64,000 nucleotides of DNA from Hymenoscyphus infarciens (lineage: Eukaryota; Ascomycota; Leotiomycetes; Helotiales; Helotiaceae), in contig LLCB01000065.1 of assembly GCA_001414345.1 (NCBI GenBank), positions 124,001 to 188,000 on the forward strand, read 5' to 3'. The notes under the pieces are model-generated. The model was not told where the DNA came from. It did not search any database and was given only the letters and a program-made list of their open reading frames with translations. Position numbers and translations under genes: made by a program. Below, piece by piece: positions 1 through 10,700 of this stretch; position 1 is the first letter of the stretch; every line of letters starts with the position of its first letter.

Positions 1-1078
1 CTTATCTAGCTTTATATTACGAAAAACTTTATTTTATTACTACTTTACTATTAACGAATATAATAGCTACTATCTAAACATTCTCTACTTCCTTCTCTTA
101 CTTTCTTTCTTATATTTCTTCTCTATCTCTCTTTAATAACTATTAACTCGGCTATAGAGCTTAATTATTAATATAAGCATCTAGGTAGACGATCTCGGAG
201 TCGTGATTGAACACGGGGTAGATAATATTATTATTAGGACTTTTAAAATCCGAGTAGACGATTAAGCTAGTAACATCGCTTATAGCTATGTTTAATTAGT
301 TCTCTTTAATAAGAAAGTCTAAACAGGTTTCGTACTTTGTATAACAATATCTATGAAGCTTATTAGAGCTGTTTCCTTGAATAAAAAAGAATTGAAATCT
401 TGCTTTTAAGTATACCTAAGAGAGCTGCGAAGACCTGAAGTCTTGCTATAGTTATAACTAATACTAAGCTTCTTATTATGACTTCTGTGCGGAGAGTTTA
501 GAGAAGGGTGGTTATTGTGTATTTAATAAGAAAACACCATCTTTATAGATACTTAAGTATGCTTTAGCTTTACTAAAAAAGCCGCTTAACCTAAAAAAGA
601 GTAGGGAATATGTTATTTCCTAGTAGCTATTCTTTAAGCAAGATGCTTACGCCTACCTTAGCAGGTTAGTTTCGAGCTCTTTAAATAGGTGAAGATAAAC
701 AGTGATATAAAAAGGAATGTTACTATTTTATAAAGTTGAATCGCGGAGACTTTCGAACGAATGTTGTTCTAAGTTATGTAACTTAGGATCCTTGAACTTG
801 TAGTTCGACTGTAATCAGCACTTATACATCTCTTCATATTGAACTCAAAGACTGGTAATAGTCTGAGCGGGGTAGGTAAGGGAAAGGTACGATATTGTGG
901 AGGTGTTGCTTCAGAACGTATTCTCCAACCAGGGTCGAGGACTTCCCCCCGAATTTAAGACCTTTGAGATATCTTTCAGTTTACTCAATTATACCTGCTC
1001 AAGACATTCGAGAGAACTCGATTGCCTCGCTATTCCCTATACCATCGGATTCTCCGACCTTGTGTAATTCACGCTACT
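1..1078. other. AT-rich, gene-free RIP-like block
   Basis: Very rich in TA dinucleotides and stop codons in all frames for roughly the first 880 bases; no open frame of note. Composition becomes normal just upstream of the UstYa-like start at 1079. The composition matches RIP-mutated repeats in filamentous ascomycetes, but no recognisable transposon protein or terminal repeat is visible here. Confidence 0.6.
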
Positions 1079-2054
1079 ATGGACAGTAAAGAGCAAGAGA
1101 AAGAGCCCTTTTTGTTTGACGACGACGATAAGGCTGACGTCGACCAAGAAAGTCACGTTTTGCATTTGACACCAAAACCCAACTCACGTCGTCGGCTTCT
1201 TGCTTCAGTTCTCATTCACATGTTCATATTCATTGCATACTGCCTTGCCACCTATATGATCACAACAAAAACACCATGTTCTGATGACGAGCAAGGTAAG
1301 TGGGAGTTATTCATATTTGGTGGGCCCAAGTGAGCTAAGTTTGAGTAGCTTTCGCCGGTCTGGCTGTGGAGCATAAGCTCAAATTGTACGGTAAATTTAA
1401 CGAGAGTCCATTCGCCAGCCCACCGTCAGCTAAAAGCGATGAAGCATGGCATAACCTGATGCTTAACATGAGCGTTCGTGTTTCCAAGGAAGAACTAGAA
1501 GTCCATGGCCAAACCCCTGTAGAACTCCCAGAGGGGGGCTATCTTGCCTGGCTTGGTGTGTAGGTAATCCCGTGAGCTTTCTCCATAGGCAACTACTGAC
1601 TCCTCCGTTGATTTCATGAGCTTCATTGTGTAGTAAGTCTTAAAACTTCAGCTTATTTTTTAAATTACGAACAAATTTCTAACATCGTCACAGAAAATTC
1701 TACGCCAGTGGAGTTATAGAGAGCACTATCATCCAAACATGACGGAACATGATCGCCAGCATCTGGAGGTGCACATTGGTAAAGCTACGGCCCTCAAAGA
1801 CAGTTATATCTGCTGACGCTCTCGCAGACCATTGTATTGACTGGCTACGCAATGCTGCTATGTGCCATGCCGACACCTCGGCTCTCGCTGTATTTAAATG
1901 GGATAAAGGAGGGCACCCAATGCTCAATACACATAGAGTTGTACACAAATGTGTTGACTGGGATACTATAATGGGTTCTCATCGTGATCGCTTAGTGTGT
2001 CACGAGGAAGTGGCAAGAATGAGGAACCCCTTGTTGGTTGGTGCTGAAGGGTGA
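1079..2054 (+). pseudogene. UstYa-family (DUF3328) protein, one splice site damaged
   Basis: UstYa-family proteins are copper-dependent-type oxidases or cyclases of fungal RiPP and related peptide pathways; they carry an N-terminal membrane helix and two HxxHC motifs. Apparent exons are 1079-1295, 1349-1560, 1612-1632, 1694-1778 and 1828-2054, giving about 253 residues. Visible: a basic RRR stretch then a hydrophobic segment (residues about 40-60), the family core GGYLAWLGV, FHELHCV (first HxxHC), REHYHPNMTEHD, and DHCIDWLRNAAMC (second HxxHC, formed across the last intron). Three introns are clean GT-AG. The second is not: after GGYLAWLGV comes an in-frame TAG, and the sequence just before FHELHC ends in TTGA, although a branch-like ACTGAC lies upstream. 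No acceptor AG keeps the HELHC motif in frame. It is therefore either a pseudogene, uses an unusual splice, or contains a sequence error. Family assignment is strong; functional status is uncertain. Confidence 0.72.
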
Positions 2055-2490
2055 GATTGGCAATGAGGATGGGTGGTTATGGACCATGATAATTGAAGTA
2101 ACTTGGTAGCTTTCGGACAATTTGTCATTATAAGAACTGCTTTATCAGTGTCAGTGTTAGTAAGATTGTAGTCATAATTTTATAGAATTATCTTTCCTTC
2201 GACTCAATTCTCATTTGATAAAACTGTGGGCGTCTCGCTTATGTAAATCCCGCGCCATGCTCACCATCCATCACCTGTTCCACGCGATCGTTAAATTTCA
2301 ATCTCGTACCTTGTACGATTTATCGGTCGGTATGATCTGCACAAATTATTCATAATTCATTATGTATCCGAAAACCTCAGTTGAGTATGAGCTGTTGATT
2401 ATTCAATTGCTAAAGTTAAAACTACCCGGAATAGTTCCTCCTCATTTTTTTGAACCCCACTTCTGAGTTCCCCCTTCAAAGCTTGTTTCT
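2055..2490. other. Intergenic, convergent 3' flanks
   Basis: Lies between the convergent UstYa-like and methyltransferase genes. Moderately AT-rich; I see no gene, repeat or RNA. Confidence 0.5.
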
Positions 2491-3490
2491 CTATTTTGGA
2501 ACAGCGACTATGACCGAATCATTCAATGAAGTGGTATATTCAACAATGTCTAGAATCCGAAGACCAGCGGCATCAATCAGATTATGCCATTGTTCATCAG
2601 TGCGCTCCTTGGAGCCAAGTGCCGACATCATTGTCAAGTCCAACTGAGTTGCCTGCCAGTGAACTTTCTCGTTAGGGCGAACCATATCGTCAATGAGAAT
2701 ACGCGAATCTGGCTCTAAAGCCGAGATGAGGTTCTTCAAGATGACAACACATTTGTCATCTGGCCAATCGTGAAGAATGTTCCGGAGGTAGTAGAACTTG
2801 GCACCTGCGAAAGTATCAGTATTTGTGGATCCGTATTTCTTTCTAGTTTGCTAGGGGAGATCATACCTTTGACCACTTGTGGCTCGAAGAAGTTGTGCAC
2901 CATGACTTGGATTCCATCTATAGCTGGAACAAGTTGCAAGGTTTGCGGTAGGTCTTGAAGGATCAATTTCCTAGAAAGTTCTAGGAATGCCTGCTTGACA
3001 GCCATGACTTGATGGCCAAAACCACCTCCAACGTCAACGAACACTGGTTTGCCTTGAAAATCTCCAAGTTCCTTCTTAAATTGAAAGGCAGATAGGAAAG
3101 TTGGAGCACCGGCGCGCTGAACTGTCATAACCTTCTGGAAATTGCCAAAACGCCCAGGTTGGCTTGGAAACCACACGAAAGCAGGGAGATCTGTGTTGAA
3201 AGCCTTATTGAAAACTGTTTTGTTGTTTTCCGTGATGTTTTGGTACTTGGTCTCTGCTAGGAAATCTGGTATTTGCTGCGTGGTTGGCCCTATAGTGTCA
3301 AAGCTGGATGGATCAAGTTAGAATACTATAGAGAAGAGACTGGTGAATTCCACCTTGATAGTTGCCATCGGCAAGGGTGGCTGTGGTTGAGCTTGAGCTA
3401 AAGTGATCTTTGCTAGTCTCCTTGATTTGACCAACAGATAGATGGAAATCAAGACAGAGGTCCACAATTGATGGCCATGTTCTGGACCGA
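2491..3490 (-). pseudogene. SAM-dependent O-methyltransferase (COMT/OmtA-like), 5' end damaged
   Basis: Class I O-methyltransferases of this type methylate hydroxyls of polyketides and other secondary metabolites. Read on the minus strand: exon 2867-3303 has FVWFPSQPGRF, then the SAM-binding glycine motif FVDVGGGFGHQ and LILQDLPQT; a GT-AG intron (2805-2866) leads to exon 2491-2804 with AKFYYLRNILHDWPDD (catalytic His-Asp region) and ILIDDMVRPNEKVHWQATQLD, ending normally. The upstream exon (3354 to about 3490) contains GQIKETSKDHF and TATLADGNYQ, typical of the linker after the dimerisation domain. However, splicing 3354 to 3303 gives the wrong phase (immediate stop), and a stop lies just upstream at about 3490, so most of the N-terminal winged-helix domain (about 80-100 residues) is not found. 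I infer a 5'-truncated, frame-shifted pseudogene. It is convergent with the UstYa-like gene 436 bp away. Confidence 0.7.
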
Positions 3491-6297
3491 AGCCATCATA
3501 GGCGTTATGCTCCTCTCACTCCGAATTTACGTTCGGGTTTCCATTCGCGGACTAGAAGTCGACGACTAGATGATGATCGCAACAGTTGTGAGACACCAGA
3601 TCATCAAAAAGAACTATAACACTAACTACCCTCAGATACTCTTCATAATAATAACAGCATTCGTTACCAAACAGGCCCTTATCAGCGGCGCGCGCCCCGT
3701 TTTTTTACCTTACTCAAGCTCAAATCATAAATGCCATAAAATGGACTTGGATCTCACAGCCCTGGGGAATCTTTCTCTTCGTACCTGGAAAAGCCTCTGT
3801 CGTATTCTTAATCCTCAGAATCATAGGGCCGAAAACCTTCTAGAGAAACTGGGCACTATATTTCTTAATTGTGATGATATTTCTAGTTAATTCTATGGGA
3901 TGTATCATCACCTTCATTTAATACGACCCTCCTCGTGCTTTGTGGACTCCTGGACTACCCGCCAAGTGTTGGAAACCTGTGGTGCAGGCGCGTTATAACT
4001 ATTTCTTGGCTGGTAAGATCTTATGATGCTTTATAGAATAAGTTTTGTAGAATAAGTTTTGCTAATAAATCTACGATCGAAGCTTAGAATGTCATGACTG
4101 ATGTTGTTCTTACGCTTCTGCTAATCACTATCTTTTGGAATATGAACATGAATACAAAAAAGAAAGCTGCTCTATGCTGCCTACTAGGTCTAGGTCTCAT
4201 GTAGGTACAGTCCTTCAGTCTAAGATGTAGAGAAACTAACACTTCACAGCGCCGCCTTATTCAGCGGGAGTAAAATAAGGTATATTATCGACCTGTCCTC
4301 GCGAGCCGATTTCACTTATAAGCAACCCTCGCCAGCCTCAATTTCGTGTCCTTGCTAACAAACTCATGATAAGAGGGGCATATAACATCCAAGCTTAGAC
4401 CAGCGCAGAAGCCTTCATTATAATAGTCTACGTTAACATTCCTCCTCTACAACCCCTTTGGGATCGCTTCATTACTCATAAACTAGACTCGAACTACAGA
4501 CGAACTCCTATCAACTATTACAAGATGAGTAGGACATCTAAGAACTACTCTGGAGCCACCTTCGGAGGTCGGAGTAACTGGTACTCGTCTCTATCAACGA
4601 AGGTCGAGGCTAGCAAGAGTTTAGCTTAGGACGACGTTAAGAAGAGGCAGCATATTAAAGGAATCAATGCTACAACTGACATCCGTGTCTCGGAGAGTTT
4701 ACGTAAGGTGCCTATGTAAGAAATATCAGTAACGTAAAGTCGTAATAGATTAAAATGTATATTATTTTAGTTAATACAATATCTTCTATAAATCCGAACT
4801 TACTTAGCGCCGTTTAGGTTTTAAAACCCCCTAGTCCTAGGCCAAGTTTCTTCTATATATTTCTTCTACCTAGTATCTGCCTCCTTACTAGTATCATAAC
4901 CGTAATTCTAACTTTGAAACTCAGAGTCTAACCAAGGGATTACGTAGCTACTATAGAGTTCCATATCTCGCAATTGACGATCCCGTTCCTCTTAGACTAA
5001 GCCATCTTTCATATAATACAGTCTATACTATTCAAAGCTATTTGTAATTTAGTTAGAGACCTATTTATCTCTATAGTAGTACACTATATATCAAGGCTTA
5101 AAATTATATCTTAGACATTTAAGCGCGACCTAAATTTAGTATATATAATACTAAGAAAAAAGTTATAATAATTATAATTTAAAAGTTATAAAAAGCTATT
5201 ATAAGTATTATATAAGTAAAAAAGCAACGCTAGAGCTATCTAGCTAGTAGAGCTAAGTATAAGTGAAAAGTTCGGAATTCTTTTCTCTATATTCTTTATA
5301 TAAATATATACTTACGTAGTAGTTTCTTATTCTAGCTAGTAGTATATTAGTAGCTTTCTTTCTTTTTCTAAGTACTTACTTAATAACTTATAAGTAAAAA
5401 CTCTATAATATAATAGTAGACTAAAAGAAGATTACTAACGTTCTATAGAGATAAAGTAGTATAATCTAATACTATAAGCTACTTAATACTAGAGTAAAAA
5501 ATAAGAATTTATTAGTAAAGACGAAGAGTAATAGTATTAATATTAAAAGTACTAATCTTTATAAAATTATTTATAGCTTCTATAGTCTTTCTTTAGGTAA
5601 TAGTAATAAGAAGGTAGAGTTTAGTTAAAACAATAATAAACTTAAGATATATAAGTATATTCTTTTTAAAAGTAAATTACTATCTATTTACTAGCTAATT
5701 AATAGATATAGCTATCTAGAGCTCTAGAGTTTTAGATTTCTCTATCTAAACGCTTCTAGAAATTAAAATAAGAAAGAATAACTCTACTTATAGTATAATA
5801 GCTAGCTATCTTAAGTTGCTAATATTTATATACTAAAGATATTGTTTTCTAATATTTCTAAGCTAAAAGTTAAGATTCAAAGTTATATATATTAGCTTTT
5901 AGCTCTTCTTATTTAGATTAACTATATTAGAAGGGTTTTAGTTATTATTATTATTAGACTTTTATATTATCTAACCTTCTATATATAGATACTTCTACTT
6001 AGAATAATAGAAGACTAATTTAGTCTTTTCTTCTATATTAGAGCCTAGTGTCTATATACTTTATTCTACTAAATACACTCTTATATACCCGTCGTATATA
6101 TTTCGTGTTATTATATATATAGAATATAATAGAAGAGAAAGAGTAATTATAAAAGAAGAATTAAAGTAGCTAGAAAAGCTAAAAAGAGAGGCTAGAAAGA
6201 GAGAGAGAAGAGTAAGGAGTATAGAATAGAAGTAGCTAGAAGAGGAAGAGTACTTCTTACTTTAAATAAAACGTAAAGTAAGTTAGTTTATAAGAGA
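3491..6297. other. Gene-free stretch, AT-rich and RIP-like from about 4.7 kb
   Basis: 3.5-4.7 kb has mixed composition with no credible coding frame (a 106-codon ORF at 3570-3890 shows no family feature). From about 4.7 kb to 6.3 kb the sequence is almost wholly AT, dense in TA steps and stops in all frames. This fits an old RIP-mutated transposon cluster; no transposase motif survives. Confidence 0.6.
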
Positions 6298-6406
6298 AAG
6301 TTCTAGAGAGTCTCTACTATATAAAAAGTAAAGTAGGTTAGTTTATAAGAGAGAGAACGCTATAGCGAACACTCTCTAGAACTTCCTTTTATAAACTAAC
6401 CTACTT
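6298..6406. repeat. Nested inverted repeats at edge of AT-rich block
   Basis: Two perfect inverted pairs interlock: a 14-bp arm AAGTTCTAGAGAGT at 6298-6311 with its complement at 6371-6384, and an 18-bp arm AAGTAGGTTAGTTTATAA at 6331-6348 with its complement at 6389-6406. A near-copy of the second arm also occurs as a direct repeat at about 6276-6297. Normal composition resumes at about 6411, so this may mark the end of a decayed transposable element. Confidence 0.6.
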
Positions 6407-6554
6407 TCCCATTCGGGTCAGTGGCACCGGCCTATGAATTTCCGACCGCAGAACAAATAGTTATGTGCTGTTAGGAAGTTTGGGTAAGTTCAAGGCCCCA
6501 AGTGTCCGCCATCATGGCTATACTAGTTTTAGGCTCAACGTATGCTCTTACTGT

Positions 6555-7240
6555 TTAAAGTGGCTCGTCGTTAAATTGACAAGGCGTGCAGAATCCTGAT
6601 TTTGGCAAACAGTATTGGAAGGGCCCAAAACAACCCACACCTGTGGCTTCAGTATCGGCGCAATAGACCTTTGTAGAAGGGAATTTGAAGCACTGTGTGT
6701 GTGCCCCAAATATTGGTGCATCATATTCCATTGGATAAACGGAGGCACCAGCTCGATCTACTACTAAGGAGGCTCCGTCCTCTCGTCGTCGAGTTGGGTG
6801 GATGAAATCTGTGTTTTTGTCCTTCGTCGTTGCGTCGTCGAGTTCCCTCGTTTCCCTATGAATGCTAGGTAAAACATTGAGGCTATATGGGCCACCTCTT
6901 TGGGCTACAATTTTCCCTGAATCCTGAGGTGAAGCCAATTGGGACCGTTTATGGTGTTCAAGCTCATCTTGTATAGCCGTTGTCTCTCCTCTTCCACATT
7001 AAGATATCCAATTCTATCGAAAGCTGAATTGTCAGCTCGATGATTGGGGTTTATAGTGGCGAGAAAAAATAGATCAAGATTTATGGTGAACAGGTGAGAC
7101 GGTGGTTCAAAGTTGCCTTTGGTTTCTATGTGAGACCAAACTCCTTTAAAGTGGTATCCAAGTGGGTGATTTCAAACACACTACTGCCATTTTGATAGAC
7201 GCCCCCTAGGAATACACACTGCCGGAGCCGTTTTTGAGAA
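6555..7240 (-). pseudogene. Unrecognised cysteine-rich protein gene, frame-shifted
   Basis: The last 127 codons (6555-6938) are open and end in a segment with six cysteines in about 40 residues (TQCFKF, VYCADTE, VGCFGPFQYC, GFCTPCQF). Upstream on the same strand, protein-like sequence continues but changes frame: CVFLGGVYQNGSSVFEITHL, then GYHFKGVWSHIETKGNFEPP and FTINLDLFFLATINPNHRAD in the next frame, then DELEHHKRSQLASPQ in a third. Single-base deletions at about 7160 and about 6985 would explain it. No ATG or signal peptide was found for the 127-codon part, which opens without a start codon. I do not recognise the family. Introns or sequence errors could be an alternative to decay. Confidence 0.35.
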
Positions 7241-7799
7241 TTTTAGGTTTTTGCGCATCCTTGATTGAGTTGATTCCGTCATAGCTTTAAAAATGCATCT
7301 GTTTTTCGCTCTTGTTTTCTGGGAGACCAATGCATAGCTGGAACAACGGTGTTGAGGCAAGTGTCTGTCTTTCAAGTCTCCACTATAGACGCGCCGAGTG
7401 TAACCCCAACCATAGAAAAATAGAAACATTACAAGTTATCATATCCCAGGATGGTAGAAGATCTAATCTCCAGTATCCACCCACTCCATCGAGTGTCCCA
7501 CACCGCGCTTCCCATTCTCCTCCAACAACTACATATACCCTCCATTCATTCACCCCATCCTTTTCACTCAACTTCCCGCTCCAATAAGTAGCTATACAAA
7601 GCCCCAATACCGATATACAACAAAAAACAATGTCCTAAACAATGCCCTAAACAATGTTCAAAAAAACAATGTTCAAAAAAAGAATACTCCAACACCTCGC
7701 TAGCTCATCCCCTTTCATATCCATATCCACACATACCCAATGCTCCACCCTCAAAAAGAATACAAAAAAGAATGCGTAGAGAAAATCCAAATAACGCCA
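7241..7799. repeat. Intergenic with short AACAATGT tandem repeat
   Basis: Downstream flank of DNA2. Contains four degenerate copies of an AAACAATGTCC/TTC unit at about 7625-7685. No supported gene. Confidence 0.5.
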
Positions 7800-10700
7800 T
7801 CATCCCACAGCCTCATTCATAATATCCCTCAAAACACCCTGCATCGGCATTTTATAAGGTTTCTGTCCCGACACAGTTTTATTCGGGATTCTCTTCTTCC
7901 CGATATCAAGACCATTCTGTCCAGCTTTCCTCTTCGCTCTACCGTCCCTCTCAGTAGCCTTGAATTGCGTACCACCAGGACGACTACAAGCTGTGTTCGT
8001 AAGCTGCGTAATCTGCGTCGCCCCCACCTCAAAATAATGATCCGCAAGCGCCTCAGTAGGAATATCAAAAATCCACTTCTTCCCCTCCATCAGCTTAACG
8101 AACGCAGCGATCATCTCCTCTTTCTCCCCTTTATCCCCCTTTCCCATGAGAGTTTCCCGACTTCCGATGACGAGGAGCTTGGTTTTCGCACGTGTGAAGG
8201 CGACGTTTATGCGTCTCCAATCTTTCAGCAGTTCTCCGATGGATCTCGCTTCGTTGCTGCGGACCAGCGAGAGGATGATGACTTCTTTGTCGCGGCCTTG
8301 GAAGCGGTCTGCGGTGTGCATCTCGACGTCTTTGTGATGGCGGAGAGAATCTTTGAGGAGTGCGAGTTGAGAACGGTAATGGGTCATTACGCCGATTGCT
8401 TCAGGGGGGACACCTGTGCTAAGGAGGGATTCAACGAGTTGGGTGCAGATCGTAGCTTCCGTCTGATTGACGATTCGATTTCCCCTGGCTTGTTCGCGAG
8501 ACTCGGGGAGAAGGGGGTCGGTGTTGATGAAGCGGACTTTGGTATCTGGGTCAAGCATCTTACGGATCCAACATGAATTAATATTGGAGCTGCGACAGAA
8601 GGTTTTCTGGGTGTGAGAGAGGTTTGCGGGTGTGAAATGGTGAGCTTTGAGACCTTCTTGCATGTTGGGGATGGTGATTTGGCGGGTAGCAACTTCGGCA
8701 CTGCCACATTTTAGACGACCGTTGTAGATGAGGTTGTTACTTAGTGCCATAACGTCTTCACACATTCGATATTGATGTTCGAGGTAAACAACGGAACTGG
8801 GATGGGTGTCTGAGAGATGCTTGAAGAGACTGATGTCGAGTCCACCGATGCGAGCTTCTTCGTTTTGTACGAGTGGTGGGAGTTGATTGTGATCGCCAAC
8901 AAGAATGAAAGTTTTGGCAAGTCGGATAGGTCCCAGACATACAGGAAGGGTAATTTGAGACGCTTCATCCACAATGCAGTAGTCGAAGGTTCTCTCGTTG
9001 AAGATAGCGTGGTTGATACCGAGACAGGTGGTTGCCACAATCGGGGCATCATGCCATGCACTCTTGATTTCATCAAAAGTGGTCTTGGCCGTGGTCGCAA
9101 GAGTCGCAAAATCCTGTACATCAGGATGGATCTTTGCAGGTGTCCCCAATCGTAATATTCCCATATTATCATCCTTCAACTTCAACAAAATGTTGTCAAC
9201 TGCAGTATGCGTATACGAGGTAAGCAGAACACTCTTTCCTTGCAAAACAAGAGCTCTGATGATATGAGCAATGGTTGTCGTCTTTCCGGTTCCAGGCATT
9301 CCAAGTACCAAGGCATAGTCTTCAGCACTCATGACCTTTTCAATTGCCCTTCTCTGATCTCCATTGATAGAATCACCTTCCTTCAACGTGTATGCTGTAG
9401 ATTTAGTCTTGAATCGAGGCGCATTGAGATCCACAGCCAGCCCACGGATATGACGAGAACCAACAGGGCCATCTGCCATGACCTGGATGAGGTTGTTTCG
9501 CACGGTTGCCATACCATTGCTAAATTCATCTTTATCCAGACGATATCGAATTGGCTCTTCTTCTGGCTGCCCTTCTAGCAACTCACTCGGGGTCAAGCCA
9601 ACCTGCATGATGCTGGTAAATACCTGATTGTCCTTTTCGTCGAATCCGGCTTGACGAATGCGAGCATTGTGCAACCGACGATCGACCGCAACAGTGATTC
9701 TATCTCTTCGTACCTTGGTGACATACCCATTGGCAAGGGCAAAGTGGCCTTTCTCGTCCGATATGACAATTGGCTCTCCAACAATAATCTGTGACGCGAG
9801 GAAGGAAAAATCGGCAGGAGCCTCCTGCTTCATCAAGATGTAGCTGAATCGGTTGATCTTGGGGTTGCTGTGTTCTTCGTACCCAGATCCAGGCTGAATA
9901 ACAACATCCGAGAAACATCGCCCCAGCTTTTCTCGTTCGGAGCTAAGCATGGTCCACAATTCCCTTCGGAATTTCAGACTCTCTTTTTCTTCCTTGGTGA
10001 GGAGGTCATCCCATTTTAGGAAGAATTCCTTGTGTTTGGGAGTCAAATGCTTCACTACTTCTTCAAATTTGTCCTTCATACCACTGGTCTCTCCATTGCC
10101 ATCATCAGCTAGCCTGTGATAAATGAAGCAAGGTACTTTTGCATAGCATCGACCGCACATATTTTCCTTCTTGAGCATGGGCGGTAATTGCGCGTGGCGT
10201 TCACGAACAAAACACGCAAGTTCATTTCGTTGCATGATCATATGTCGTAGCTCGTGTCGAATTTTGGGGATTCTTACCGTTTCAGAAGTCTCCATGTAGT
10301 AAAGAATGCCGTATGCAACCTCCATATCGTAGCGATCAGATAACAACAGGTTGTAAAGTGCTGTCTGCGCTCGGTGAGAGGCGCTTGGGTTTTTGCCCGT
10401 CTTGACCTCGAAAGGGACAGTCAATGTTCGTTGCTTGTTGCCGTCCTGCATAGTGACTTGCACTGTTGCATCGATATTACCCTTGAGGCCGTACATTGGT
10501 GACCACACATGTTCCTCAACATCAAGTAATTTACTAACGCACATGCTTGCCGTCTCGCCGTTTCCAGCTTTGACGATTGCCTGAGGCTATTGATGGTTAG
10601 CATGTAATGTTTGGTGGGAGATTGCTTAAATACCTTTGGTTGGGACGATACAAATACCTCTGCCCAAGCTTGAAGTTCAGGCATCTTGCTTTTCAGATAT

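Noticed and set aside
7740..8576. 278-codon plus-strand ORF
   Set aside because: Antisense to the C-terminal helicase exon of DNA2, whose motifs are unmistakable; no features of its own.
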